DNA of 64,000 nt from Streptomyces sp. SS1-1 (GCF_008973465.1 NZ_WBXN01000004.1:6674501-6738500); one strand, 5' to 3'; shown: positions 8,898 through 18,118, counted from the first letter of the stretch. A program made the numbers and translations. Notes: generated from the letters alone by a model not told the origin.

Positions 8898-9357
8898 ACC
8901 TGGCGGCCGCGTCCTGGGTCAGGGCGGCGAGCTCACGGTTCGCCCGCTCGGTGATGAGCGTCAGCACCCGCCCGGCGACGGCCAGGTCCTCCTCCGGCAG
9001 ATCGGCGTAGATCCGGGCGGAGACGGGAGCCGTCTCGGCGGACGTGGTGGTGAACAGCTCGCGTCCGGCGTCCGTGATGCGCACGGCGGACGGCCCTTCG
9101 GGTGCCAGCAGGCCGGCGCCGGCCAGTTCCTCGACCACGGAACGGGCCTCCTCCGGCGCGCACTTGAGTGAGCCGGTCACCTGGCCGACGAGCTCGTCGC
9201 ACTCGACCGGCCCGTCGGCGAGAGCGGCCAGGCGCAGGGTGACGGACTGCTGGAAGGTGGCGCCGTGGCGGGCCAGCACGCGCTCCAGGAGGGCGCGGCT
9301 CGCGTAGTGGGCCAGGGCTATGACACGCGGGTCGAGACGGGGAGGGGTGGTGGTCAT
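8896..9357 (-). CDS. MarR-like winged-helix protein
   Basis: 153 aa. The middle (about residues 35-110) reads as a winged helix: FQQSVTLRLAALADGPVEC, then LVGQVTGSL, then VVEELAGAGLLAPEG followed by a wing VRITDAGRELF. It is flanked by helices that could dimerise as in MarR proteins. Its start overlaps the stop of the true MarR gene by 4 bp (ATGA), so the two are translationally coupled and may form a heterodimer or two-step switch. No ligand or target is evident. It could belong to a distinct family with the same fold. Confidence 0.75.
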   Translation of the reverse strand: MTTTPPRLDPRVIALAHYASRALLERVLARHGATFQQSVTLRLAALADGPVECDELVGQVTGSLKCAPEEARSVVEELAGAGLLAPEGPSAVRITDAGRELFTTTSAETAPVSARIYADLPEEDLAVAGRVLTLITERANRELAALTQDAAAR

Positions 9358-9887
9358 GACTGCTCCTTGTCGTGCTCGTCGTGCTCGTCGTGCTCGTCGT
9401 GGTGCCGGTGATCCGGGGTGGGCGGATCAAGGGGTGCGTCGAGGGGCGCGTCGAGCAGGGTCGCCAGATTCCGGGTGAACTCCCGCGCGGTGGCGCTGTC
9501 GAGGCCGCCGAGCGGGGCGAGCCACCGCTCGTGGAGACCGCGCACCACCTCGATGGCCTCGCGGGTCCGCTCCCGGCCCCGCTCGGTCAGCGCCAGCTGG
9601 ACCGCGCGCGGGTCGCGGGGGTCACGGGCGCGTTCGAGGAGGCCGGCGCTCTCCAGGGAGCGCGCCAGCTTGGAGACGTACAGGGCCTCCAGACCGGTGT
9701 GGTCGGCGAGCCGCCGCTGACTGGGCCGCTCGCCCTCGCGCTGCATGCCGTACAGGGAGGCCACCACGGCGTACTGGGCGTGGGTGAGCCCCAGCGGGGC
9801 CACGGCCCGGTCGACCGCGACCCGCCACTTCGTCGACAGCCGCCACACCAGGTAGCCCGGGGTGGCGTTCATGGAACCCATGCTCAT
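9354..9887 (-). CDS. MarR family transcriptional regulator with His/Asp-rich tail
   Basis: 177 aa MarR regulator. The winged helix (about 35-105) includes LTHAQYAVVASLYGM, the recognition-helix region LEALYVSKLARSLESAGLL and the wing DPRDPRAVQLALTERG. The C-terminus ends in a repetitive tail rich in His, Asp and Glu (DHRHHDEHDEHDEHDKEQS), encoded by a short direct DNA repeat near 9366-9402; it could bind metal. Three in-frame ATGs occur at 9887, 9881 and 9872; the first is taken. A 12-bp perfect palindrome lies just upstream, suggesting autoregulation. Coupled to the following winged-helix gene by a 4-bp overlap. Confidence 0.88.
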   Translation of the reverse strand: MSMGSMNATPGYLVWRLSTKWRVAVDRAVAPLGLTHAQYAVVASLYGMQREGERPSQRRLADHTGLEALYVSKLARSLESAGLLERARDPRDPRAVQLALTERGRERTREAIEVVRGLHERWLAPLGGLDSATAREFTRNLATLLDAPLDAPLDPPTPDHRHHDEHDEHDEHDKEQS

Positions 9888-9908
9888 GCGAAATAGAGTA
9901 CATGGCTA

Positions 9909-9920
9909 CTATGGCCATAG
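9909..9920. promoter_or_regulatory. Candidate MarR operator
   Basis: Perfect palindrome CTATGGCCATAG inside a longer AT-richer stretch that also carries the direct repeat GCTACTAT. It is 22 bp before the MarR start, between MarR and the divergent pirin gene, so it could control both. Confidence 0.6.
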
Positions 9921-10033
9921 CTACTATTTCCCTCGGGTCCCGCGCCGCCGGAGCCCACCGCCGGACACCCGCCCGCAAGACAGCCCGTACGACGGACTGA
10001 CGGGGCGCCCCGGACGGGGTTAGTTTGGGCGCC

Positions 10034-10999
10034 ATGAGCAATCTTGATCGCGAGGCGGTGCCCTCTGTCTGCGGCGGCCGCGGGTTCGTCGTCGCGGAGC
10101 CCGTCCGCGAACTCCTCAGCCCCCGGCGGGTACGGCTCGGCGAGTCCACCGAGGTCCGCCGTCTGCTCCCCAACCTGGGGCGGCGCATGGTCGGCGCCTG
10201 GTGCTTCGTCGACCACTACGGCCCGGACGACATCGCCGACGAGCCCGGCATGCAGGTGCCCCCGCACCCGCACATGGGCCTGCAGACGGTCAGCTGGCTG
10301 CACCAGGGCGAGGTGCTGCACCGGGACTCCACGGGCAGCCTCCAGACCATCCGCCCGCGTGAGCTGGGCCTGATGACCTCCGGCCGGGCGATCAGCCACT
10401 CGGAGGAGAGTCCGCGCTCCCACGCACGCTTCCTGCACGGCGCCCAGCTCTGGGTCGCCCTGCCGGACGGCCACCGCCACACCGAGCCGCACTTCGAGCA
10501 CCACGCCGAGCTGCCGGTCGTGACGGCGCCGGGCCTGCGGGCCACGCTGATCCTCGGCGACCTCGACGGCGCCCGCTCGCCCGGCACGGCGTACACCCCG
10601 ATCGTCGGCGCCGACCTGGCGCTGAGCCGGGGCGCCGACGTCCGCCTGCCGCTGGAACCGGACTTCGAGTACGCCGTGCTGTCCATGTCCGGCGAGACGC
10701 AGGTGGACGGGGTGCCGGTCCTGCCGGGCTCGATGCTGTACCTCGGCTGCGGCCGCACCGAACTCCCGCTGCGCGCCGAGTCGGACGCCGCCGTGATGCT
10801 CCTCGGCGGCGAGCCGTTCGAGGAGGAGCTGATCATGTTCTGGAACTGGATCGGCCGCACCCAGGAGGAGATCGAACAGGCGCGGCGGGACTGGATGGAG
10901 GGCACCCGCTTCGGCGAGGTGAAGGGCTACGACGGTGACCCGCTGCCCGCACCCGAGCTGCCGGGAGTGCCGCTGAAGCCTCGCGGAAGGACCCGCTGA
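10034..10999 (+). CDS. Pirin family protein
   Basis: 321 aa bicupin of the pirin family. The N-terminal cupin carries the iron-site pattern HPHMG (about 77-81) followed by LHRDSTG and SGRAISHSEES. The C-terminal cupin contains FEYAVLSMSGE. Family members act as metal-dependent quercetin dioxygenases or redox co-regulators; the role here is unknown. The start at 10034 was preferred over 10025, but neither has a good ribosome site. It is divergent from the MarR pair, whose palindromic site lies between, so MarR control is plausible. Confidence 0.88.
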   Translation: MSNLDREAVPSVCGGRGFVVAEPVRELLSPRRVRLGESTEVRRLLPNLGRRMVGAWCFVDHYGPDDIADEPGMQVPPHPHMGLQTVSWLHQGEVLHRDSTGSLQTIRPRELGLMTSGRAISHSEESPRSHARFLHGAQLWVALPDGHRHTEPHFEHHAELPVVTAPGLRATLILGDLDGARSPGTAYTPIVGADLALSRGADVRLPLEPDFEYAVLSMSGETQVDGVPVLPGSMLYLGCGRTELPLRAESDAAVMLLGGEPFEEELIMFWNWIGRTQEEIEQARRDWMEGTRFGEVKGYDGDPLPAPELPGVPLKPRGRTR

Positions 11000-11076
11000 G
11001 CCGCGGGACCGGCCGCGGCGGCAGACGAAGGGTGCGCGCCGGGCGCCGGGCGGCAGGCGGGACTCGCGGACACGAC

Positions 11077-11436
11077 CTACTCCGAGGCGGGGTGGAGCTC
11101 GACGACGACGCGGTAGCCCACGGGCGCCGAGGTGATGTGAAGGGCCGGATCGTCGAACATGCGCCGCAGCGACGCCTGCCACTCCGGGTCGGCGGTCGCC
11201 CGGTCGAGCGCGGTGCCCGAGGCCCAGTCGGCGACGTGGACGAAACGCGTCTCCGGGCCGTCGGTGAGGGGGCGGTGCAGGCGGGAGCGGACGAAGCCGG
11301 GCTGGGCCGACATGATCCGGGCGTTCTCCTCATACACCTCGGTGAAGTGGTCGGCCTCGTCCGTCGGCACGGTGTAGCTCTTCATGACGGTGACCGGGCC
11401 GGTGACACCGGTCTTCGATTCCAGGAACTGAGTCAT
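11077..11436 (-). CDS. Antibiotic biosynthesis monooxygenase-fold (ABM) protein
   Basis: 119 aa, one ferredoxin-like ABM domain. Features are the central ADHFTEVYEENARIMSAQPGF, which matches the helix and strand around the conserved aromatic of this family, and the later FVHVADWASGTALDRATADP. Such proteins act as cofactor-free quinol monooxygenases or as small detoxifying enzymes; the substrate is unknown. The ATG at 11436 is preceded by AGAAGGGC. The longer open frame covering the opposite strand is antisense to the adjacent LAL gene and is not coding. Divergent from the LAL regulator. Confidence 0.8.
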   Translation of the reverse strand: MTQFLESKTGVTGPVTVMKSYTVPTDEADHFTEVYEENARIMSAQPGFVRSRLHRPLTDGPETRFVHVADWASGTALDRATADPEWQASLRRMFDDPALHITSAPVGYRVVVELHPASE

Positions 11437-11586
11437 GCCCTTCTGTCCGAGGACGCGCCGCCGCTGTGACAGCCGGTCGACGCTCACCGCGTACGGCACC
11501 GCCAGGCCCGGCGGTCCAGGACGCCAGTTCGATAGAATGCGTGGACGAAACCTATGGTGGAGCGGTACTTCCCGGCGAAGGCGGAC

Positions 11587-14352
11587 ATGGTTCCTGACAT
11601 CGCGCCGTTGCGGGGGCGACGCGCCGAACTGGCGGAACTGGAAGCGCTGGTGAGTCGTGCGCGCGCCGGCCGCAGCGGGGCGGTGGTCGTCTCCGGTGAG
11701 GCCGGTGTCGGCAAGACGGCGCTCCTGGACCATCTCACGGCACGGGCCGCGGGCCACCTCCGCATCGAGCGGATCGTCGCCTCCCAGTCCGAGATGGAAC
11801 TCGCCTACGCGGGTCTCCAGCAGCTCTGCGGCCACATGATGGGTTCGGCCGACCGGCTGCCGGCCCCGCAGCAGGAGGCGATCGAGGTGGCGTTCGGGCT
11901 GCGCGACGCCGCCGCGCCGAGCCCGTTCCTCGTGGGACTGGCCCTGCTGGGGCTTCTCACCGAGGCCGCCGAGGAGCAGGCCCTGCTGTGCGTCGTCGAC
12001 GACGCACAGTGGCTCGACCAGGCATCCGCGCGGGCCCTTGCCTTCGCCGCCCGGCGGCTGGACGCGGAGGGCATCGCCCTCGTGCTCGCCATGCGTCAGG
12101 TCGCCCCGGAGTTCGCGGGCCTGCCCGACATGGCCGTCGAAGGGCTCGGCTATGAGGACGCACGCGAGCTGCTGCGCCTGGCCGTACCCGGTGGTCTCGA
12201 CCGGCGGGTGCGCGACCAGTTGATCGCGGAGGCCCGCGGCAACCCGCTCGCCCTGCGCGAACTGCCCCGGGCCCTGAGCCCGGCCCAGATCGCGGGTGGA
12301 TTCGCCTTGACGGGTTCCCTGCCGCTGGAGAGCCGTATCGAGCAGAGCCTGGTCCTGCAGCTCGCCCCGTTGCCCGCACCCGCGCGCCTGTTGCTGCTGC
12401 TGGCCGCCGCGGAGCCCACCGGTGACCCGGGGCTGCTGTGGCGTGCGAGCGCCCTGCTGGGACTGGGGCCGGAGGCCTTCGACGCCGCCAAGGCCGCCGA
12501 TGCGTTCGTCGTCGGCACGCGCGTCGGCTTTCGCCACCCGCTGGTGCGGTCGGCCGTGTACCGGGCGGCGTCACCCGACGCCCGACGGCGCGTGCACGCC
12601 GCCCTCGCGGACGTCACCAGCGCCGAGCACGACCCGGACCGCCGGGCCTGGCACCGGGCCGGCGCGACGCTCGAACCGGACGAGGAGGTCGCCGCCGATC
12701 TGGAGAAGTCGGCGGTGCGCGCCCGCACGCGCGGCGGTGCTGCGGCCGCCGCCGCGTTCCTGGAGCGGGCGGCGGAGCTCACGCCCTCGCCGTCCCTCCG
12801 CGGCCAGCGGTTGCTCGCCGCCGCGGAGGCGAAGCACGACGCGGGCGCGTCGGACGCGGCCCTGCGCCTGCTCGAGTCCGCTCGCGCCCTGCCCCTCACC
12901 GCGCTCCAGAAGGCCCTCGTGGTGCGGCTGCGCGCGCGTGCGGGATACGCGCTACGGCGTGACCGCAGCGGGGCGCAGCACCTCCTCGACGCGGCACGGG
13001 GGCTGGAAGGGCTCGACCCGGTCCTCGCCCGCGACACCTACATCGAGGCGCTCGCGGCGGCGACCTACGGCGGCCGGCTCGGCGACGCCGAACAGGTGGC
13101 CGCCGTCGCGCACGCGATCCTCCGCGCGACGTCCGCCGCCGACGGGGCCGACCGGGCACGGGATTTGATCCTGCGCGGCCAGGCACTGCTCGCCACCGAA
13201 GGACAGACGGCGGCACTGCCCACCCTGCGGCGAGCTCAGCGCGCGTTCCTCGAACAGGCGCCGGACTTCCTCGAACTGCACTGGATGTGGTTCGCCTCCC
13301 GCGCCGCCCAGGACCTGTGGGACCCCGCCGGGCTGCGCGCGCTCGCCGACCGGCAGGTCGAGCTCGCTCGCGCCGAGGGCGTCGTCACCGTTCTGCCGAT
13401 CGCGCTGAGCCTGCTGGTGCTCGTGCGGATGACGTACGGCGACCTGGACGGGGCGGAAGCCTCCTGCGACGAGATCGACGCCATCAAGGAGGTGACCGGC
13501 AACCCGCTGCCGCCCTACGGACGGCTCCTCCTCGCCGCGTACCGGGGGCAGGAGGACGCGGCGCTGCGTCTGGCCGAGCGCATTCGGGCCGACGGGCTCG
13601 AGCGCGGCGAGGGATACGCGCTGAGCGCGGCCAACCTCTCCGAGGCGGTCCTGCACAACGGCCTCGGTCGCTTCGCCGAGGCGGTGGCCTGCGGCCGGCG
13701 CGAACTGCCGTACACCCACGAGCTGAACCTCGCGATGCGCACCCTGGTCGAACTGGTGGAAGCGGCCACGCACACCGGTGAGCGCGCCCTCGCCGAGCAG
13801 GCACTCGAGCAGTTGGCCGGCGTCACACGGCCGGTGGGCACCAACTACGCCCTGGCGGTGCTGGCCATGGCCGAGGCGCAACTGCGTGCGGGGGACGAGG
13901 CCGAGAGCCTCTATCTGGACGCGATCAAGCGCTTCGAGCAGGAGCGGATCCCGATCTGGGTGGGGCGGTGCCGCCTGCTGTACGGCGAGGAGCTCAGCCG
14001 TAGGGGACGGTCCGCCGAAGCGCGCGAACAGCTACGCACCGCTCACAAGGTGCTGACAGCCCGCGGAGTGAACGGATTCGCCCAGCGCGCCGCGGATCAG
14101 CTCCGCGCGAGTGGCGAGACCTTGCCGGTCCACGCACGGGGATCGGTGACGCGGCTCACCGAACAGGAACTGAACGTGGCACGGCTGGCCCGCGAAGGGC
14201 TGACGAACCGGGAGATCGGCGCCCGTCTGTTCATCAGCGCGCACACCGTCGAATACCACCTGCGCAAGGTCTTCGTGAAGCTCGGCATCAAACGGCGGAC
14301 GGAGCTGAAGCCTGCCCTCGCCGGCCTCACGCCGACCGCGTCGAGTGCGTGA
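11587..14352 (+). CDS. LAL-type LuxR family regulator (AAA ATPase-HTH)
   Basis: 921 aa large ATP-binding LuxR regulator. The N-terminal ATPase has Walker A GEAGVGKT (37-44) and Walker B LLCVVDDAQWLD (about 135-146). A long helical TPR-like middle follows, and a C-terminal LuxR helix-turn-helix in the last 60 residues (LTEQELNVARLAREG, TNREIGARLFISAHTVEYHL). Start 11587 has GAAGG upstream; an in-frame ATG at 11554 is the alternative. First of four LAL genes in the window. Family members activate pathways in response to small molecules or ATP status; the target is unknown. A hairpin follows the stop. Confidence 0.92.
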   Translation: MVPDIAPLRGRRAELAELEALVSRARAGRSGAVVVSGEAGVGKTALLDHLTARAAGHLRIERIVASQSEMELAYAGLQQLCGHMMGSADRLPAPQQEAIEVAFGLRDAAAPSPFLVGLALLGLLTEAAEEQALLCVVDDAQWLDQASARALAFAARRLDAEGIALVLAMRQVAPEFAGLPDMAVEGLGYEDARELLRLAVPGGLDRRVRDQLIAEARGNPLALRELPRALSPAQIAGGFALTGSLPLESRIEQSLVLQLAPLPAPARLLLLLAAAEPTGDPGLLWRASALLGLGPEAFDAAKAADAFVVGTRVGFRHPLVRSAVYRAASPDARRRVHAALADVTSAEHDPDRRAWHRAGATLEPDEEVAADLEKSAVRARTRGGAAAAAAFLERAAELTPSPSLRGQRLLAAAEAKHDAGASDAALRLLESARALPLTALQKALVVRLRARAGYALRRDRSGAQHLLDAARGLEGLDPVLARDTYIEALAAATYGGRLGDAEQVAAVAHAILRATSAADGADRARDLILRGQALLATEGQTAALPTLRRAQRAFLEQAPDFLELHWMWFASRAAQDLWDPAGLRALADRQVELARAEGVVTVLPIALSLLVLVRMTYGDLDGAEASCDEIDAIKEVTGNPLPPYGRLLLAAYRGQEDAALRLAERIRADGLERGEGYALSAANLSEAVLHNGLGRFAEAVACGRRELPYTHELNLAMRTLVELVEAATHTGERALAEQALEQLAGVTRPVGTNYALAVLAMAEAQLRAGDEAESLYLDAIKRFEQERIPIWVGRCRLLYGEELSRRGRSAEAREQLRTAHKVLTARGVNGFAQRAADQLRASGETLPVHARGSVTRLTEQELNVARLAREGLTNREIGARLFISAHTVEYHLRKVFVKLGIKRRTELKPALAGLTPTASSA

Positions 14353-14377
14353 ACGCCCGGGATACGGTCGACCCCAC

Positions 14378-14415
14378 GGGCGACGGCCGGCGCCACACCC
14401 TCCGGGCCGTCGCCC
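14378..14415. terminator. Hairpin terminator between convergent genes
   Basis: Perfect 11-bp stem GGGCGACGGCC / GGCCGTCGCCC with a 16-nt loop, between the LAL stop and the convergent hydrolase stop. Confidence 0.65.
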
Positions 14416-14447
14416 GCCGGCTCACGAACGGTCGGTGTGGACGACGG

Positions 14448-15398
14448 TCACCGGACGTCTCCGACGATCCCGTGGGCACCGAGGAAGGCCAGGACCGAAG
14501 CGTCGAACTCCGCGGGCTGTTCGAGGTGCGCGAGGTGACCGGCCCTCTCCACGATCCTCAACTCGGTGTCGTGCGCGCCCTCGTGGAGCAGGTCGGCCCA
14601 TCGCGGTCCGCAGATGAAGTCATGACGGCCCGCCAGAACGAGGGCCGGTGAGGTGAGTGCGGGCAGTTCCTCCCGGACGTCGAAGGGCGAGTCCTCCCCG
14701 CGCGAAGGGGCCGCGTACATGCGGAGCGTGCCACGAGCGGGCGCGAACTCCGCCTCCCTTCCCCAGTAGTCGTACAGATAGGCCGGCATCGTCGTGCGCA
14801 GGACGGCGGTGGCGCCGTCGTCGTTCAGCAGGTCGAGACGGGACGTGAGAGCGGTGACGTAGTCGGCGACCTCCGGATGCTCGTCCACGTGATCCTTCGT
14901 GAACCGTTCCATGGCGTCGACCGCCGCCGACCAGAACTCCTCGTCCGCGACGGGTGAGGTGTCGTAGAGGACGAGGGCGGAGACCCGTGCGGGGTGGTCG
15001 AGGGCGTAGCGCTGTGCCACGAAGCCGCCGTGGGAGTGACCGAGCAGAGCGACCCGTGGCAGCCCCAGGTGCTCGACCACCGCGTGCAGGAAGTGCGTGT
15101 ACGTCGCCATGGTGTAGTCGCGTGGATCGGGCAGCCGGCCGGAGTCGCCCGTACCGACCGGTTCGACGTAGACCATGGTCAACGCGTCCTCGAGACCCGG
15201 CATGCGCAGGTAGTCCCAGCCGATGCCCGGTCCGCCCGGATGAGCGAGACAGACGGGTCCCGAGCCGACGACGTGATACCGCACGGCGACGTGGGCTGAG
15301 CCGTGCGGGACGGTGATCGTGTGCGTGCCGGGAGACACGGGTGAGGAAGGGTCTTCGGGGGTGTGCGGGAGAACGTCCCGCTGGTGCGTGTGCTTCAC
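14448..15398 (-). CDS. Alpha/beta hydrolase, proline iminopeptidase-like
   Basis: 316 aa alpha/beta hydrolase. The oxyanion motif HPGGPG (53-58) corresponds to the HGGPG of proline iminopeptidases, and the nucleophile elbow is GHSHGG with S122. Acid and histidine lie in the C-terminal third (GRHDF and ERAGHLAHLEQP). No signal peptide, so it is cytosolic. The start at 15398 has no strong ribosome site. It converges with the first LAL gene. It may be a peptidase, but the family also contains ester and lactone hydrolases, so the substrate is open. Confidence 0.83.
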   Translation of the reverse strand: MKHTHQRDVLPHTPEDPSSPVSPGTHTITVPHGSAHVAVRYHVVGSGPVCLAHPGGPGIGWDYLRMPGLEDALTMVYVEPVGTGDSGRLPDPRDYTMATYTHFLHAVVEHLGLPRVALLGHSHGGFVAQRYALDHPARVSALVLYDTSPVADEEFWSAAVDAMERFTKDHVDEHPEVADYVTALTSRLDLLNDDGATAVLRTTMPAYLYDYWGREAEFAPARGTLRMYAAPSRGEDSPFDVREELPALTSPALVLAGRHDFICGPRWADLLHEGAHDTELRIVERAGHLAHLEQPAEFDASVLAFLGAHGIVGDVR

Positions 15399-15692
15399 AC
15401 CGTCCCATGATCCGTGAGAGACAGCGACATCACAAGGTCGGGCACAACAAGTGACAACATCTTTGCCATCGGAGGACCCTCAGAGCGGTCCTACGACGGT
15501 GTCAGATCGTGTGAAGGTGCAGTAGACTCGTCACAGTGTTCAGGGCGACGGGTGGATGTTCCACGCGGGCGCTGAGAGCACCGCACCCCGCCCCCGAGAG
15601 CCTGGCGGGGGCCATGTGCCCCGGGCGCCCACCGATCCCCCGCGAGTCGGCGTCCGGGGCATCTCCCGTGGGCCGGAGGGGACCGTCCGACC

Positions 15693-16142
15693 TCATCCGG
15701 CGCGGTAGAGGCCCCGGCCGCTGCGCCGGAGACGGGAGGTGCCGACCAGGCGGTCGAGCGTGCTGCGCACGGCGTTGATGCTGCCGCTGTCGGTGGCCCG
15801 GCCCAATGCCACCGCCACGTCGCGGGCCCGCACCTCGTCGTCGCCGACCTGGGCGAAGTATTCCAGGATCTGTTCGGTCAGCCTGCCGTACGCGTGCTCC
15901 GGGTGGGTTCCCCGCCGGGAGGGCGTGGCGTCCCCGGCGTCCTCGAAGGCCGTTGCCTTTGCCCGGGACGACATCACGACTTCCAGAGTGCCCAGCGCCC
16001 GTTGAACGGTGTCGAGATGAGCGGCGACGGCGGCGAGCTCCCTCTCCAGCGCCCGCTTCTGCAGCCGCAGACGGCTGAGATCGGCCTGGAGGCTCTCCGT
16101 CGTGACTTCGATGTCGCGTGTCGAGCGCGATGCGGGAACCAT
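15693..16142 (-). CDS. Coiled-coil plus winged-helix regulatory protein (copy 1)
   Basis: 149 aa. Residues about 14-58 form a heptad-rich coiled coil (LQADLSRLRLQKRALEREL). A variable linker follows, then a winged helix at about 83-148 (YGRLTEQILEYF, VRARDVAVALG, NAVRSTLDRLVG, RRSGRGLYRAG). I do not recognise a named family; the fold suggests a DNA-binding or sigma-interacting regulator. It is clearly paralogous to the gene at 19599-20153 in both segments. It sits directly downstream of an ECF41-type sigma gene on the same strand (168 bp gap), as its paralog lies near a sigma-like gene, so a functional link is likely. Confidence 0.75.
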   Translation of the reverse strand: MVPASRSTRDIEVTTESLQADLSRLRLQKRALERELAAVAAHLDTVQRALGTLEVVMSSRAKATAFEDAGDATPSRRGTHPEHAYGRLTEQILEYFAQVGDDEVRARDVAVALGRATDSGSINAVRSTLDRLVGTSRLRRSGRGLYRAG

Positions 16143-16310
16143 GTTTTCCTTTTCCTCAAGGAGTGCTGGAACCTCGTCGTCCGGTGGCGTTCCTCGTCAC
16201 CATGATGAAGATGTGACGGCGGTCCGGGACCGACTCGCCTTGCCATTGTTGCCACTGACACGTGGAAAGCGCAACGGGCGCATCGCCCTGCGCGCCGGGG
16301 TTGTGCCTCC

Positions 16311-17171
16311 TCAGTGGGGGCGGTTCCAGCCGCGCAGCTTGTCGGGGTTGAGGACGGCCCAGACGTGGGTGACCCGCTGGTCGGTGATGTCGAAACTGAT
16401 GACGGCGGCGACCTGCTCGTGGTGGCGCACGACGATCGCGGTGCGACCGTTGACCGCTGTGAGGTGGAGCGGCGTGCGGGAGCCGGGGACGAGGAGGGTC
16501 AGGAGGGCCCGGGCGACCTGCTGGGCGCCGTGGACCGGCCTGGTCAGGGCACGGATCTTGCCGCCGCCGTCGAAGAACGCGATCGCGTCCCGGGACAGCA
16601 GGGACACCAGATGCCTCGTGTCGTCGAGTGCGCAGGCATCCCGGACGGCGCGCACGATCCTGTCGTGCTGGTGTGCGGGGGTGGGACGCGCGCGGGCGGC
16701 ACGCAGGCTGCGGCGGGCGCGGTCGGTGAGTTCGGCGCACTCCCGCGGCGTCCGCCCGACGACATCGGCGACGGTCCGAGGGGGCATGGCGAAGACGTCG
16801 TTGAGCACGAAGGCGGCCCGCTCGGAGGGAGTGAGCGTGTCCAGAGCGTGGAGCAGGACGTCGCTGATCGTCTCCGGCGGATCCAGACCGGGCTCGGGGG
16901 CGGCGTCCACGTCGTCCTGGCCCGGCAGCGGGCGTGCGGGCGCGGACAGGCGCGCCAGACAGATGGTCCCCATGTTCCTGGTCAGCCACATACGCGGATC
17001 GCTGATGCCGGTCCGCTCGTCGTCGGTCAGGCCGTACCACCGCCGGTAGGTGTCGGCGACGGCTTCCTCGGCGGCGGCTCCCGGGCCCAGCATCCAGCCG
17101 GCGACGTCGATCAGATGCTGCCGCTCGTCCAGCAGCTCCGCGAGCGGTGCGGTGTCATCGTCCCCAGCCAT
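16311..17171 (-). CDS. ECF41/SigJ-type RNA polymerase sigma factor with SnoaL-like domain
   Basis: 286 aa. Sigma region 2 is at about residues 13-78 and region 4 at about 108-160 (LTPSERAAFVLNDVF, then TVADVVGRTPRECAELTDRAR). The fused C-terminal domain (about 168-286) carries the ECF41 motifs DGGGK (201-205) and NPDKL, but the linker motif WLPEP is absent. In this group the C-terminal extension controls activity instead of a separate anti-sigma factor. The ATG at 17171 is preceded by GGAAGGA. An exact TGTCACA-N16-GGTC promoter lies 70 bp upstream, so this gene belongs to the local regulon and is probably autoregulated. Confidence 0.88.
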   Translation of the reverse strand: MAGDDDTAPLAELLDERQHLIDVAGWMLGPGAAAEEAVADTYRRWYGLTDDERTGISDPRMWLTRNMGTICLARLSAPARPLPGQDDVDAAPEPGLDPPETISDVLLHALDTLTPSERAAFVLNDVFAMPPRTVADVVGRTPRECAELTDRARRSLRAARARPTPAHQHDRIVRAVRDACALDDTRHLVSLLSRDAIAFFDGGGKIRALTRPVHGAQQVARALLTLLVPGSRTPLHLTAVNGRTAIVVRHHEQVAAVISFDITDQRVTHVWAVLNPDKLRGWNRPH

Positions 17172-17240
17172 GAGGTGTCCTTCCCTGCCGGCACCACAGG
17201 GCCACCATCACGGTCGGATGGGCGTGCCCTCGGCAGTGCA

Positions 17241-17267
17241 GACCGCACAACAGCCGGTCATGTGACA
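17241..17267 (-). promoter_or_regulatory. ECF41-type promoter before sigma gene 17171
   Basis: On the minus strand: -35 TGTCACA (17267-17261), 16-nt spacer, -10 GGTC (17244-17241). Exact consensus; suggests autoregulation. Confidence 0.85.
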
Positions 17268-17370
17268 ACGGGTTCTGGCCGCCTCCGGGGCACAACGAGA
17301 ATGCAACAGTGTGACACCATGAGTGCCGCCCGACCTCACGCGATCCCGCCCACCGACGAAGGAGTTCACC

Positions 17371-18105
17371 ATGCCCGCGATCCTGATCCACGGCGTACCC
17401 GACACCCACCACGTATGGGACGGTGTGCGCCGTCACCTGACCAGGCCCGACGTCGAGACCTGGGATCTGCCGGGCTTCGGTGCCGACCGCCCGCCGGGCT
17501 TCGGCTCCACCAAGGAGGAGTACGTGGACTGGCTCGTTCGGCGCCTGGAGCGGATCGGTGAGCCGGTGGACCTGGTCGGGCACGACTGGGGCTGCATCCT
17601 CACCCTCCGCGTCGCCTCCCTGCGCCCCGATCTCGTCCGTACCTGGGCGGGAGGCAACGGACCGGTCGACGCCGGGTACGTCTGGCATCCGCTGGCCAGG
17701 ATCTGGCAGGACCGGGTCCAGGGCGATCGTTACATGGCCGAACTGCGTGCGGAGCCTTTCGCGGAGGAGGTGGCGTCCGGCTTCGACGTACCCCTGGACC
17801 TGGCCAGGGACATGGCGAGCCGAGTGGACGAGCCGATGAAGGACGCGGTGCTCAGGCTGTACAGGTCGGCGCTCACCATGGGGGCGGAGTGGGAGCCGGG
17901 CCTGTCCGCGGTGTCCGCGCCGTCCGTCGTCTTCTGGGGAAGGCAGGACCCGGCCTGTCAGATCGAGTTCGGCCGCAAGCTGGGTGCCTCCCTGCGCTCC
18001 AGTGAGGTCATCGAGATGGACTGCAACCACTGGACGGTGCTCCAGCGCCCGGCCGAGGTCGCGGAGATCCTGGAGAAGCACTGGGCCGCGCGGGACGCCG
18101 CCTGA
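17371..18105 (+). CDS. Alpha/beta hydrolase (epoxide hydrolase/dehalogenase-like)
   Basis: 244 aa cytosolic alpha/beta hydrolase. The oxyanion region is HGVP (7-10). The nucleophile elbow is GHDWG with D72, an aspartate as in haloalkane dehalogenases and epoxide hydrolases rather than serine. A C-terminal histidine lies in CNHWTVLQRP. The short length means a small cap domain. The start at 17371 follows GAAGGAG; the frame extends upstream without a better start. It is divergent from the sigma gene and followed within 100 bp by the NDH-like gene, which has its own promoter. Substrate unknown. Confidence 0.83.
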   Translation: MPAILIHGVPDTHHVWDGVRRHLTRPDVETWDLPGFGADRPPGFGSTKEEYVDWLVRRLERIGEPVDLVGHDWGCILTLRVASLRPDLVRTWAGGNGPVDAGYVWHPLARIWQDRVQGDRYMAELRAEPFAEEVASGFDVPLDLARDMASRVDEPMKDAVLRLYRSALTMGAEWEPGLSAVSAPSVVFWGRQDPACQIEFGRKLGASLRSSEVIEMDCNHWTVLQRPAEVAEILEKHWAARDAA

Positions 18106-18118
18106 GGGGCGGGTGGGG

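Noticed and set aside
9366..9402. Short direct DNA repeat considered as a CRISPR-like or regulatory array
   Set aside because: The units are nine bases in frame inside the MarR gene and encode its repetitive His/Asp/Glu tail; there are no spacers.
11465..11471. TGTGACA box between the ABM protein and the first LAL
   Set aside because: No GGTC-type -10 box at the 16-nt spacing; the regulon seems to start further right.
17310..17316. TGTGACA box near the hydrolase at 17371
   Set aside because: The 16-nt position reads GCAC rather than GACC, and the orientation is away from the hydrolase.
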